DNA of 55,238 nt from Thiotrichales bacterium (GTDB lineage: Bacteria; Pseudomonadota; Gammaproteobacteria; GCF-002020875): contig JABHVM010000030.1 of assembly GCA_018658305.1 (NCBI GenBank), forward strand, positions 1 through 55,238, in the 5' to 3' direction. The notes beneath the pieces are model-generated. The model had not been told where the DNA came from. It was given only the letters and a program-made list of their open reading frames with translations, and ran no database searches. The position numbers were made by a program, and so were the translations under genes. Each line of letters starts with the position of its first letter. Position 1 is the stretch's first letter. Below are positions 37,312 to 46,096 of the stretch, in pieces.

Positions 37312-38198
37312 GTATATTAATTAACAAAGAAACTCGGGTAATTGTGCAGGGCTTTACTGGAAAACAGGGTACTTTTCATGCAGAGCAGTCTATCGCCTAT
37401 GGAACTAACATTGTAGGTGGAGTAACTCCTGGCAAGGGTGGACAGAGCCACCTTGAACTCCCTGTATTCAACACTGTAGCTGATGCAGTTGCAGATACTG
37501 GCGCTGACGCAACTATGATCTATGTCCCTGCCCCATTTGCTGCAGATGCTATTTTTGAAGCGGCGTCAGCTGGGATCAAAACCATAGTATGTATTACTGA
37601 AGGGATACCTGTACAGGAGATGATTAAAGTTAAAGCATTCTTAAAAGATTTTCCTGAGACTAGACTTATTGGGCCAAACTGTCCAGGCATCATCACCCCT
37701 GGGGCTTGCAAAATTGGAATTATGCCAGGCAATATTCATCAAGAGGGGAAGATTGGTATCGTCTCTCGTTCAGGAACCCTCACCTATGAGGCTGTATTCC
37801 AAACAACCAATGCAGGACTAGGTCAATCCACCTGTATCGGTATCGGAGGAGACCCTATCCACGGGATGAACTTCATCGACTGTCTAGAGCTGTTTCAACA
37901 AGATGAGCAGACTAAGGGCATTGTATTGGTCGGGGAAATTGGCGGAAGCAAAGAGGAAGAGGCTGCAGAGTATATTCGCAACCATGTAACCAAACCAGTA
38001 GTAGCATATATTGCAGGAGTAACAGCTCCAGCAGGACGCAGAATGGGGCATGCTGGAGCAATCATCTCTGGTGGTAAAGGCACTGCTGAAGATAAAATTA
38101 CAGCACTAGAAGCCGCTGGAGTGACCGTATCTCGCTCCCCTGCTGAGATAGGTGAAAATATGGCAGAGCTTCTTAGTAACTATTCAGCTCCCCCCTAA
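37308..38198 (+). CDS. sucD: Succinyl-CoA synthetase alpha subunit
   Basis: The 296-residue protein has [15 protein letters not shown] at the N-terminus, the [11 protein letters not shown] segment and the phosphorylated active-site histidine in [15 protein letters not shown] (near residue 247). The C-terminal residues SNYSAPP and the stop codon are encoded by the left end of palindromic element copy 2, which begins at 38176. The tail therefore differs from a normal SucD end, and insertion of the element appears to have replaced the original terminus without disturbing the core. Confidence 0.97.
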   Translation: MSILINKETRVIVQGFTGKQGTFHAEQSIAYGTNIVGGVTPGKGGQSHLELPVFNTVADAVADTGADATMIYVPAPFAADAIFEAASAGIKTIVCITEGIPVQEMIKVKAFLKDFPETRLIGPNCPGIITPGACKIGIMPGNIHQEGKIGIVSRSGTLTYEAVFQTTNAGLGQSTCIGIGGDPIHGMNFIDCLELFQQDEQTKGIVLVGEIGGSKEEEAAEYIRNHVTKPVVAYIAGVTAPAGRRMGHAGAIISGGKGTAEDKITALEAAGVTVSRSPAEIGENMAELLSNYSAPP

Positions 38199-38317
38199 AA
38201 TTCACCATCTCTGCGTAGCACGACCTCGTTCCTCGGTTGCAAAATCATCATATACACCTGTATACTCAAATTTTGCGCCTTGATCTGATGAATTTTAGAG
38301 GCAATCTGAACAGTTAC
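38176..38317. repeat. Palindromic MITE-like element, copy 2 (with internal insert)
   Basis: This 142-bp copy matches copies 1 and 3 from GTAACTATTCAG to GAACAGTTAC. It differs by about 22 extra bases near 38216-38237 in the left arm. The left end lies inside the last codons of sucD. No flanking direct repeat was found. A near-perfect inverted copy of the inserted segment sits just outside the right end at 38321-38344. It lies between convergent sucD and the 38355 gene and may act as a terminator-like hairpin. Confidence 0.88.
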
Positions 38318-38344
38318 AAATGCAACCGAGGAACGAGGTTGCTA
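38216..38344. repeat. Nested inverted repeat around element copy 2
   Basis: A segment at 38216-38241 containing CCTCGTTCCTCGGTTGCA recurs as its reverse complement at 38321-38344 (TGCAACCGAGGAACGAGG), with only a 2-bp difference over about 24 bp. It forms long stems across the inner part of the element and is absent from copies 1 and 3. Confidence 0.85.
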
Positions 38345-38354
38345 TGAATTACCC

Positions 38355-38867
38355 TTAATGCAAATGCACGGTTTCAAACTCAAAGGGTAGTTCATAAATT
38401 ATATCATCCAGCTCCACTCGCAGAATAGCAACCCACTGTATCATGTTACGAATACAGACCGATAGACTACCCTTACCTGTAAAGATGGTACTGTTCTGCT
38501 TTACGCTGGATGACTCCTCTTGCTGAAGCTCAAACTGGAGAAAACCCATATACATATCCTTCCCCTCGAACTGAATTTGAACTCTATCTGGCTCTGCATC
38601 GGTAAATTCTGCTCTTAATAAAATCGGTTCTATTGATGATGGATTTTTTGGAGTCATCTCAAAAACAACCTCTACATCTTTATGGAGAGAGATAGTTCCA
38701 CTGCATGGCCTCAAGTGGAGCTTACAATCTTTTACCACCTCTAGACGCACCACTCTCTTATTTTTTTCGCTAAAATATTTATCACCATAATAGAGTCCAG
38801 CGCCAACAATAGCTAAGACTACTAAAGTTACACTAATAATTATTGCTCTTCTCACAGCTACTACCAA
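38355..38867 (-). CDS. Membrane-anchored hypothetical protein next to sco1
   Basis: The 170-residue protein (TTG at 38867, or GTG at 38855 giving 166 residues) has one N-terminal helix (residues ~8-27). A beta-rich periplasmic domain follows, with two cysteines close together (KDCKLHLRPCSG). Its start overlaps the sco1 stop by 7 bp, so the pair is coupled. In sulfur and respiratory bacteria, proteins beside SCO1 often help copper insertion into cytochrome oxidase; here that is inference. No family was recognised. Confidence 0.75.
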   Translation of the reverse strand: MVVAVRRAIIISVTLVVLAIVGAGLYYGDKYFSEKNKRVVRLEVVKDCKLHLRPCSGTISLHKDVEVVFEMTPKNPSSIEPILLRAEFTDAEPDRVQIQFEGKDMYMGFLQFELQQEESSSVKQNSTIFTGKGSLSVCIRNMIQWVAILRVELDDIIYELPFEFETVHLH

Positions 38868-39532
38868 GCGTTCTGAATTGACAGAAGATCTCTAATCATC
38901 ACATCTGGATTATGAGGTGTGGTAAGAATTGCGTGCAGATCCCCATCTGGGTTGGTCAAAAATATTGCCGCAGAGTGGTTGATCAAGTAAGAGTTCTCTA
39001 GCCCTTCTGGAATATCTTCATCCTCATCAACCACCAACTCTCTACCATTCAAGTAGTAGACTCGCTCATACATTGCACCCATAGAGTGTGACAGAGAATC
39101 AACTACGTTCTGCTCTCCTGTGACACCTAAAAAAGATGGGTGATAGTAACCTGTATACTCTTGTAGAGACTTGGGAGTATCTCTCTGTGGATCAACAGAT
39201 ACGAACACCACCTGAGGTTTATCTATTTTAAGTGCTGAATCTTGCTCTAAAGAGCGCATCATCTCAGAGAGCATAAAGAGCTCGGTTGGGCAGACATCAG
39301 GGCAGTGAGTGTAACCAAAGAAGAATAGCGACCACTTACCTTTAAGATCAGCAACTGAAAAATCGTTCAGTTCACTACTCTGTAACTCAAAATGTTTTAA
39401 GTTAAAAGGAGGCAGTTCTTTAGCTTGTGGCAATACTGTTGCGGCTTCTAACTGCAATCTTTCTGGTGAACGATCACAACCAGCGAGTAGCAGTGGGATC
39501 ATCAATACTAATATATTTATAATTTTTTTCAT
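38861..39532 (-). CDS. SCO1/SenC copper chaperone lipoprotein
   Basis: SCO proteins bind copper and help assemble the CuA or other copper site of cytochrome oxidases. The 223-residue protein has a lipobox (LLLAGC near residue 19), the copper-binding CxxxC in FGYTHCPDVCPTEL and the distal histidine in YLINHSAAIFL. No oxidase gene is in the window. It overlaps the unknown gene downstream. Confidence 0.95.
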   Translation of the reverse strand: MKKIINILVLMIPLLLAGCDRSPERLQLEAATVLPQAKELPPFNLKHFELQSSELNDFSVADLKGKWSLFFFGYTHCPDVCPTELFMLSEMMRSLEQDSALKIDKPQVVFVSVDPQRDTPKSLQEYTGYYHPSFLGVTGEQNVVDSLSHSMGAMYERVYYLNGRELVVDEDEDIPEGLENSYLINHSAAIFLTNPDGDLHAILTTPHNPDVMIRDLLSIQNAW

Positions 39533-39638
39533 TGTGCAATTATACAGGGTTCTAATTTAATCTCATAGTATAGTGTTAGCGCAAAGTAGCACAAAAAATA
39601 GAGCAATAAAATAGAATCAATGGCATAATTTACCGTTA

Positions 39639-40988
39639 ATGAGACTACTATCTATATTCACCAATAGCTTTGCTCATGGTGTTCACCCTGCCCATCATAA
39701 AGGTCAGACTGAAAACCTTGCAATTCAGCGAGTCCCATTTGGGAGTCGTTTTGTAATGCCGCTTGGACAACATATAGGAATTCCAGCGTTAGCTGTGGTT
39801 AAAAAGGGAGACAAAGTACGAAGAGGTCAGCTAATTGCAAAAGCTGGTGGATTTGTCTCTACTGCGCTCCACAGTCCAGTAACTGGCACCATTAGTGAGA
39901 TCTCTCCTCAACGCACTATTGATGGCTCTTTTAAGGAGTCGATTGTTATTAAAGCAGATCCCTTCTCTAGCCAACGCATTGATAGCACTCCACCTGCCGC
40001 TTGGGAAAAGTTATCTCTGGAAGAGTTTATCCAGACTGTACAGCAGGCAGGAATTGTTGGAATGGGAGGAGCCGCATTTCCGAGCCATGTTAAATACTCT
40101 ATTCCAGAGGGAGCCCAGATAGATGACCTTCTCATAAATGGAGCAGAGTGTGAGCCATACCTAACTAATGACCACCGTTTAATGGTAGAGAGAGCTGAGG
40201 CAGTAATTGATGGTAGTGAAATTTTGCGTCAGAAGTTGGGAGCAAAGCAAGCCACTATAGGCGTAGAGAAAAATAAACCAGAAGCGATAAAAACTCTGCA
40301 AGATGCTCTGCGCCAACGCCCATCAGCTCCTATTAAGATAGCAGCACTAGAAGTTAAGTACCCACAAGGTGCTGAGAAGATGTTGATTCAATCTGTCTAT
40401 AAGAGAGAGATTCCAGCTGGGGCACTACCCAGAGATATTGGAGTTGCAGTAAATAATGTCGGTACGATTGTCGCTATTGCCGATTTGTTCAGTCAAGGTA
40501 TGCCTCTTATTGAACGCATCGTAACCGTCTCTGGACCAGGCATAGATCGTCCTGCCAACCTTACAGTTCCGCTTGGCACTTCAGTACGGGATGTACTAGA
40601 GTTTTGTGGTGGACTGAACGATAAGAGTCGTGAGATCATTATGGGTGGACCAATGATGGGGTTTCCTATTGCAAGCCTTGATGTACCGATACTTAAAGGT
40701 AGTTCAGGAATTTTAGCCTTCACTGCCAAAGAGACTGCTCGTCCCCATGAATATCCATGCATCCGTTGTGGTCGATGTTTGGAGGCGTGCCCCTATTTTT
40801 TAAACCCCTCTCGTCTAGCCCTCCTAAGTCGAAATAGAAGATATGAAGAGACTGCAGAGTACCATATAATGGACTGCGTAGAGTGTGGAGCCTGTAGCTA
40901 TGCCTGCCCCTCCAACATCCCAATTTCACAACTTATCCGTACAGCAAAAAACAATTTGAAGCAGCATCCATTGGAAGAGGCTGCATGA
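39639..40988 (+). CDS. rnfC: Rnf complex subunit RnfC
   Basis: RnfC carries the NADH/FMN-binding site and two [4Fe-4S] clusters of the Rnf ion-translocating ferredoxin:NAD oxidoreductase. The 449-residue protein has GVHPAHHKGQTENLAI at the start, GMGGAAFPSHVKYSIP with NGAECEPYLTNDHRLM near residue 165, and clusters CIRCGRCLEACPYFL and CVECGACSYACPSN. It lacks the long Ala/Lys-rich tail of enteric RnfC. It starts the tight cluster C-D-G-E-A. Confidence 0.95.
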   Translation: MRLLSIFTNSFAHGVHPAHHKGQTENLAIQRVPFGSRFVMPLGQHIGIPALAVVKKGDKVRRGQLIAKAGGFVSTALHSPVTGTISEISPQRTIDGSFKESIVIKADPFSSQRIDSTPPAAWEKLSLEEFIQTVQQAGIVGMGGAAFPSHVKYSIPEGAQIDDLLINGAECEPYLTNDHRLMVERAEAVIDGSEILRQKLGAKQATIGVEKNKPEAIKTLQDALRQRPSAPIKIAALEVKYPQGAEKMLIQSVYKREIPAGALPRDIGVAVNNVGTIVAIADLFSQGMPLIERIVTVSGPGIDRPANLTVPLGTSVRDVLEFCGGLNDKSREIIMGGPMMGFPIASLDVPILKGSSGILAFTAKETARPHEYPCIRCGRCLEACPYFLNPSRLALLSRNRRYEETAEYHIMDCVECGACSYACPSNIPISQLIRTAKNNLKQHPLEEAA

Positions 40989-41010
40989 AATTTAGACTCC
41001 ACAATACTTT

Positions 41011-42027
41011 ATGAATAGATCAGAACCCGAACTTCTTCTCCAATCTGCTCCGCTACTGCGTGAAGGATTAACGATTCCTACAGCAATGCGTGATGTGATC
41101 ATTGCGCTGTTGCCTGCGCTGCTTGCAGGGTTCTGGTATTTTGGGATTAGTGCTCTGCTAGTGGTAATTGCATCTATCTTGGGTTGCGTTATGACCGAAT
41201 GGATTTTTACCGACAAGCAGAAGCGAATGATTGCCCTCTCTGATGGTAGTGCAATTCTTACTGGTCTACTGCTAGGTATGACTCTTCCCCCTGCTCTACC
41301 ACTCTGGATGGCTTGGATTGGAGGTGTGGTTGCTATTGGATTAGGCAAAGTGATCTGGGGCGGTCTGGGCGGCAATCTCTTTAACCCTGCTATTGTGGGT
41401 CGTGCATTTCTTCTAGGAACATTTCCAATTGCAATGACCACTTGGAATCTTGCTAAAGGAGGAACAGATAACTTCTTTAATCTCTACCCTAGCACCTTCA
41501 CTGCACCATTTATGCAGGTCGCGCCAACCGATGCGATGAGTGCCGCCACCCCACTTGGGCTGATGAAGTTTGAGCAGGTCGATACAGAGATCTTCTCTCT
41601 AATGTTTGGTAACACCTCAGGATCTCTAGGCGAAACTAGCGGTATTCTATTGATGGTTGGTGGACTATACCTACTTCTTCGTCGTGCGCTGGAGTGGCGT
41701 ATTCCTCTAGCTATATTTATATCAGCAGGGCTTTTCACTCTTATGCTCCATACTATTGACCCTGCCCGTTTTCCAGACATTCACTTCACCCTCTTCTCTG
41801 GTGGAATGATGCTCGGAGCAATCTATATGGCAACCGACCCTGTAACCTCTCCGCTCACCACCAAAGGCGCTTGGATATTTGGGAGTGGGGTTGGAGTGTT
41901 GATTGTACTAATTCGTAATTTTGGCGGGCTCCCCGAGGGGGTACTTTATGCAATTCTATTTATGAATGCAGCAACCCCTCTCATAAATCGCTACACTCAA
42001 CCTAAAGTATTTGGGAGGAGAGGCTAG
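41011..42027 (+). CDS. rnfD: Rnf complex subunit RnfD
   Basis: The 338-residue polytopic subunit has about nine to ten membrane helices. The flavin-attachment region appears as DAMSAATPLGLMKF (near residue 175), retaining the threonine but with Ala where SGAT is usual. NLFNPAIVGRAFLLGTFP and GGMMLGAIYMATDPVTSP are typical of RnfD/NqrB. Its stop shares a base with the rnfG GTG start. Confidence 0.95.
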   Translation: MNRSEPELLLQSAPLLREGLTIPTAMRDVIIALLPALLAGFWYFGISALLVVIASILGCVMTEWIFTDKQKRMIALSDGSAILTGLLLGMTLPPALPLWMAWIGGVVAIGLGKVIWGGLGGNLFNPAIVGRAFLLGTFPIAMTTWNLAKGGTDNFFNLYPSTFTAPFMQVAPTDAMSAATPLGLMKFEQVDTEIFSLMFGNTSGSLGETSGILLMVGGLYLLLRRALEWRIPLAIFISAGLFTLMLHTIDPARFPDIHFTLFSGGMMLGAIYMATDPVTSPLTTKGAWIFGSGVGVLIVLIRNFGGLPEGVLYAILFMNAATPLINRYTQPKVFGRRG

Positions 42028-42698
42028 TGACAACACAAAAACCAGCTGAGCAGGAACCATCCTCAACCAGACTTATTGCGACCCTTGCTATAGCTGGGCT
42101 TATTTCAGGAGTTGCAATTGTATCTATCTATGAAGCAACCCTTCCAACTATCACTGCAAATAAAGCACGAGAGCTCCGCGAGGCTGTATTTAAGGTGCTG
42201 CCTGGAGTGAGTAAAATGGAGAAGTATCAGCTAGAAGGTAATCAATTACGCTTTAGAACAGAAACAGGTAAAGATGAAAATACACTGTACGGTGGCTACA
42301 ACCAGCAGGGAGAGTTTGTGGGATATGCGCTACCGAGCTCAGGACCAGGATTTCAAGATACTATTGGAATTCTCTACGGATATATTCCAATTACTCGTAA
42401 AGTTGTAGGGATGGAAATTTTGGAGAGCAGAGAAACTCCAGGTCTCGGGGATAAGATCTATAAAGATCTATCTTTCGTCTCCAACTTTTATGACCTCTCC
42501 ATTGATCCCACTATTGTGACGGTAAAGAAAGGATTGAAGTCTGCCACTAATGAGGTGGATGCTATTACTGGCGCAACTATATCAGCTAAGGCTGTGGTGA
42601 GAATCATCAATGAGGGTAATGCACGCTGGGTTGAGAAGTTGCCTACTCACGGACTAGCACTACAAGAACAGCCAACTCAACAAGAGGGTGAAAAGTGA
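42027..42698 (+). CDS. rnfG: Rnf complex subunit RnfG
   Basis: The 223-residue protein has one membrane helix (residues ~17-37) and a periplasmic domain with covalently bound FMN. The attachment motif is seen in VDAITGATISAKAVVRI near residue 182 (a TGAT version of SGAT). A GGAGGAG ribosome site precedes the GTG start. It overlaps rnfD by one base and rnfE by four (GTGA). Confidence 0.95.
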   Translation: MTTQKPAEQEPSSTRLIATLAIAGLISGVAIVSIYEATLPTITANKARELREAVFKVLPGVSKMEKYQLEGNQLRFRTETGKDENTLYGGYNQQGEFVGYALPSSGPGFQDTIGILYGYIPITRKVVGMEILESRETPGLGDKIYKDLSFVSNFYDLSIDPTIVTVKKGLKSATNEVDAITGATISAKAVVRIINEGNARWVEKLPTHGLALQEQPTQQEGEK

Positions 42699-43354
42699 AG
42701 CAACCAACAAGTTCATACCAAGAGATGATGAAAGGGATCTGGAGAGATAACCCTGTATTTGTGCAGGTATTAGGAATGTGCCCAATGTTAGCAGTGACTA
42801 ACTCTGCGGTTAATGCTCTCGCAATGGGGTTAGCAACACTTTTTGTCTTAGTTGGATCTAGTTTTCTAGTCTCTATTATGCGCCTCTGGATTCCTAAACA
42901 GGTGCGTATATCCAGCTATATAATTATTATTGCCACCTTTGTTACTATCATCGACTACAGTCTCTTGGCAGTTTTTCCAAAAATTCATAAAGAGCTCGGA
43001 GCATTCATTCCACTAATCACTGCAAACTGCCTGATCTTGGGAAGGCAAGAGGCCTTTGCCTCGCGTACCACTGTTCGTTTCGCAGTTATGGATGCACTAG
43101 GAATGTCGGGAGGTTTTCTCTTTGCGCTGATGGCACTTGGAAGTGTGCGGGAGATTTTAGGAGAGGGCGCACTTTTTGGAGTATCACTGTTTGGTCCAAA
43201 CTTTGAACCTTGGGTTATTATGATTCTACCGCCTGGTGGATTCCTAACACTTGGTCTAATCCTCCTCTTCTTCAACTGGGTGACAGAGAAGCGTCGTCAA
43301 GCTCAAATTAACTACAGACTCTCTCTAAACTCTATTGAGGAGAGCAGAGTATGA
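42695..43354 (+). CDS. rnfE: Rnf complex subunit RnfE
   Basis: The 219-residue protein is a six-helix integral membrane subunit with the motif NPVFVQVLGMCPMLAVTNSA near the N-terminus and FIPLITANCLILGRQEAFA near residue 105. These hold the cysteines that ligate the intramembrane iron-sulfur centre with RnfA. The start is GTG and overlaps rnfG by 4 bp; the end overlaps rnfA by 4 bp. Confidence 0.95.
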   Translation: MKQPTSSYQEMMKGIWRDNPVFVQVLGMCPMLAVTNSAVNALAMGLATLFVLVGSSFLVSIMRLWIPKQVRISSYIIIIATFVTIIDYSLLAVFPKIHKELGAFIPLITANCLILGRQEAFASRTTVRFAVMDALGMSGGFLFALMALGSVREILGEGALFGVSLFGPNFEPWVIMILPPGGFLTLGLILLFFNWVTEKRRQAQINYRLSLNSIEESRV

Positions 43355-43941
43355 GCGATCCAGCACTTCAACACTTTCTCTGGATCTTTATCAGCGCACT
43401 GCTGGTAAACAATTTTGTGCTCGCCTATTTCTTAGGACTCTGTCCATTTCTTGGAGTTTCTGGAAAACTGGAAACCTCAGCACGACTAGGGTTAGCAACC
43501 ACCTTTGTACTAATCATCACCGCTATCTGTGCTTGGATCCTAAATACTTATATCCTACCCCACGCCCCATATCTACGCTTGATCAGCTTTATCGTGGTAA
43601 TCGCCAGCGTAGTACAATTTATTGAGATGTTAATCAAAAAACTAAGTCCATCTCTATTCCGCTCTTTAGGAATATTCCTTCCTCTCATAACTACCAACTG
43701 CGCCATTCTTGGTCTTGCAATTTTCGCTACTAATCGTGAATATAGCTTCTTAGAGAGCGTCGTGTTTGCACTTGGTGCTGGTGGTGGCTTCACCCTAGCA
43801 CTTCTACTCATGGCTGGATTGAGAGAAGAGAGTGAACTTGCCGATGTACCAACTCTAATTCGTGGCACAGCATTTAACCTTATTATTGCTGGTATACTCT
43901 CAATGGCATTTATGGGATTTGCAGGACTCTTCTCAACTTGA
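43351..43941 (+). CDS. rnfA: Rnf complex subunit RnfA
   Basis: The 196-residue protein has six membrane helices, with LVNNFVLAYFLGLCPFLGVSG (near residue 18) and FLPLITTNCAILGLAIFA (near residue 109) forming the mirror-image site to RnfE. In enteric bacteria rnfA comes first; here it comes last, as in the C-D-G-E-A-B order of many anaerobes. The next gene is a small Cys-rich protein rather than rnfB. Confidence 0.95.
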   Translation: MSDPALQHFLWIFISALLVNNFVLAYFLGLCPFLGVSGKLETSARLGLATTFVLIITAICAWILNTYILPHAPYLRLISFIVVIASVVQFIEMLIKKLSPSLFRSLGIFLPLITTNCAILGLAIFATNREYSFLESVVFALGAGGGFTLALLLMAGLREESELADVPTLIRGTAFNLIIAGILSMAFMGFAGLFST

Positions 43942-44129
43942 ACATACTCCAGCACCTCCCTGCAATATTAGCACTAGCTGCGCTCCTCGCAGGATGGGTA
44001 GCATTTCAGCAGTGGCTCCAACGCAGGGGAGAGTTAGATACAAAGTATAAACCAGGATGTGGAGCATGTTCCAACAAAGATAGTTGCGGCACTAGCAATA
44101 GCGATGAGAGTAAACAAGTTAAGTTATAA
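43938..44129 (+). CDS. Small membrane-anchored Cys-rich protein (NqrM-like)
   Basis: The 63-residue protein has one membrane helix (residues ~8-26) and a C-terminal cysteine set PGCGACSNKDSCGTSN. The start TTG overlaps the rnfA stop. Similar single-helix Cys-rich proteins include NqrM, which helps insert iron into the NQR complex, and FeoB-associated proteins. A maturation role for the RnfA/RnfE iron site is a reasonable inference. It occupies the place where rnfB would be expected. Confidence 0.8.
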   Translation: MNILQHLPAILALAALLAGWVAFQQWLQRRGELDTKYKPGCGACSNKDSCGTSNSDESKQVKL

Positions 44130-44167
44130 CAAAAGTATAAGTTACAGCAACGCAAGGAGATAAAGGT

Positions 44168-45103
44168 ATGAGAGTACACACAAGAAAAATAGCATTGATT
44201 GGTGGAGGGCAGATTGGGAGTGCGCTGGCGTTGCTGATCTCGCAGAAAGATCATGCAGAAGTTGTGATTATTGATCTTCCGCAGGCTATCGACTCTATCA
44301 AAGGTAAAGCTCTCGATATAATGGCGATGCGTCCGCATGCTGGAGTTGATGTCCCAATTACTGCGAGCAGTGACTATAGCGATATTGCAGGAGCTGAAGT
44401 AGTTATTATCACTGCAGGTGTTCCGCGTAAAGCTGGAATGACTCGCAACGATCTGCTAGATATAAATCTTGGAGTTATCAAGTCGGTCTCCAAAGAGGTA
44501 GCCAAACATGCGCCTAACGCATTTGTAGTTTTATCTACCAACCCTGTTGACACTATGTGTCAAGCTTTTCATAAATATTCAGGAATGGATAAGAGCCAAA
44601 TTATAGGTCTCTCTGGTGCTTTGGATAGTGGTCGCTTCCGTCTCTTTATTGCGATGAAGACTGGAATTTCAGCTAAGGATGTATCTTGCATGGTGATGGG
44701 TGGGCATGGTCCTACTATGATTCCGCTTACTAGAACCGCAACTGTTGGTGGAATCCCTATCCAAACTCTCCTCTCTGACCAGCAGATCGAAGAGATAGTA
44801 CAACGCACGCGTGATGCAGGAAGTGAAATCGTTAATTTAATGGGAAATGGTAGTGCCTATATCAGTCCAGCATCGGCTATTATGGAGATGGTAGTAGCAT
44901 ATCTCTACAATAAAAAAAGGCTTATCGCATCTTCAGTACTATGTGAGGGGGAGTATGGTATCGATAACTGCTTTATTGGAGTGCCATGCATTATTGGCGC
45001 TGGCGGGGTGGAGAAGATCGTAGAGATGGAGTTAAATAAAACAGAGAGTGATCAGCTCCAGATCAACTACAGAGCATTACAAGATAATATTACACAGATT
45101 TAA
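44168..45103 (+). CDS. mdh: Malate dehydrogenase (LDH-like type)
   Basis: The enzyme oxidises malate to oxaloacetate with NAD. The 311-residue protein has the Rossmann start IALIGGGQIGSALALL, the substrate arginines in GVPRKAGMTRNDLL (near residue 85), STNPVDTM, DSGRFRLFIA and the catalytic histidine in MGGHGPTMIPL (near residue 178). RKAGMTR marks malate rather than lactate specificity. It follows the Rnf cluster by 38 bp, and flgC converges 33 bp away. Confidence 0.96.
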   Translation: MRVHTRKIALIGGGQIGSALALLISQKDHAEVVIIDLPQAIDSIKGKALDIMAMRPHAGVDVPITASSDYSDIAGAEVVIITAGVPRKAGMTRNDLLDINLGVIKSVSKEVAKHAPNAFVVLSTNPVDTMCQAFHKYSGMDKSQIIGLSGALDSGRFRLFIAMKTGISAKDVSCMVMGGHGPTMIPLTRTATVGGIPIQTLLSDQQIEEIVQRTRDAGSEIVNLMGNGSAYISPASAIMEMVVAYLYNKKRLIASSVLCEGEYGIDNCFIGVPCIIGAGGVEKIVEMELNKTESDQLQINYRALQDNITQI

Positions 45104-45136
45104 TTGCTAATAGATGATTAACTATTTAGTTACTAT

Positions 45137-45556
45137 CTAATTACCCATATTTAAAGTTCGCATTAGCAGCTGCTTGGTTGTGTTCATAACTTCAATACTG
45201 GATTCATAAGAGCGTGATGCGGACATCATATTCGCCATCTCCTCTACAGGATTTACATTAGTAGTAAAGATAAAACCATCACCATTTGCCATTGGATGGT
45301 TGGGGGCATAACGCTGCTTAATCGGGGCTTGACTCTCCGCAATCTCTTTTACTCTTACTCCACCAGCCTCCTCTCCGTTTTGCTCTCCTAATCCACCAAG
45401 GATCTCTTGGAAAACTGGAGCTTTAGCTCTGTACGCTTCTGCTTCTGAACTAGCTACGGTTTCGGCATTTGCTAAGTTACTCGCTACTGTATTAAGACGC
45501 ACATTTTGTGCATGCAGTGCGGAGGATGATATATCGAATACATTAAATAGTGGCAC
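45137..45556 (-). CDS. flgC: Flagellar proximal rod protein FlgC
   Basis: The 139-residue rod subunit has the N-terminal FDISSSALHAQNVRLNTVASNLANAE motif and the C-terminal VNPVEEMANMMSASRSYESSIEVMNTTKQL helix region shared by axial proteins. It is secreted through the flagellar export gate to build the rod. It is the last gene of a short minus-strand unit with flgB (76-bp gap). The usual following genes flgD-flgL are not here, as mdh comes next, so the flagellar gene set is split. Confidence 0.95.
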   Translation of the reverse strand: MPLFNVFDISSSALHAQNVRLNTVASNLANAETVASSEAEAYRAKAPVFQEILGGLGEQNGEEAGGVRVKEIAESQAPIKQRYAPNHPMANGDGFIFTTNVNPVEEMANMMSASRSYESSIEVMNTTKQLLMRTLNMGN

Positions 45557-45632
45557 AGCTTATCTCCCTTAAAAATATCTTTCTCTAATTTATCTTATTA
45601 AAGCAATTGTAACTATTCAGTTATAACACTAA

Positions 45633-46022
45633 CTACTCGCCCTTTATTGCAGACTTAAGGGCCTTAAATTTTCCACCCAAAAACTGGAGGGTTGCCTGAT
45701 AGCGCATTGAGTTATCTAAAAACTCACCCTTCTCTATATGTGCCTCTACTGTATTACCATCTACTGATGGTTGAGTTGGAATTCTAAACTGAACTAGATC
45801 TGAATCAGCTCCAGCAAAGTCAAAATGTTTTGCGTGGGTCTTTTTCATAGAGCCTATATCCGTAGATGCTCTCTCTAATACTGCACGAAAATCTATATCT
45901 TTTGCTTTATATCCTGGAGTATCTGCATTAGCAAGATTAGCAGCAAGGAGTTCAGTCTTCTTTGAGCGCACCTGAAGTGCTTGCACATGATTCCCTAAAT
46001 AGTTATCTAAAATATTTGACAC
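45633..46022 (-). CDS. flgB: Flagellar basal-body rod protein FlgB
   Basis: The 129-residue protein has the FlgB signature LAANLANADTPGYKAKDIDF near residue 28 and the C-terminal DNSMRYQATLQFLGGKFKALKSAIKGE. It forms the base of the rod next to FliE. It follows the large Pro/Ala-rich membrane protein gene by 74 bp and precedes flgC. Confidence 0.95.
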   Translation of the reverse strand: MSNILDNYLGNHVQALQVRSKKTELLAANLANADTPGYKAKDIDFRAVLERASTDIGSMKKTHAKHFDFAGADSDLVQFRIPTQPSVDGNTVEAHIEKGEFLDNSMRYQATLQFLGGKFKALKSAIKGE

Positions 46023-46096
46023 TGTTACACTCCTATTTCTATTCTTATCTTATTTTACTTCTACTCTATATCTACGCCCAAGCTACTCTTCTGCCC

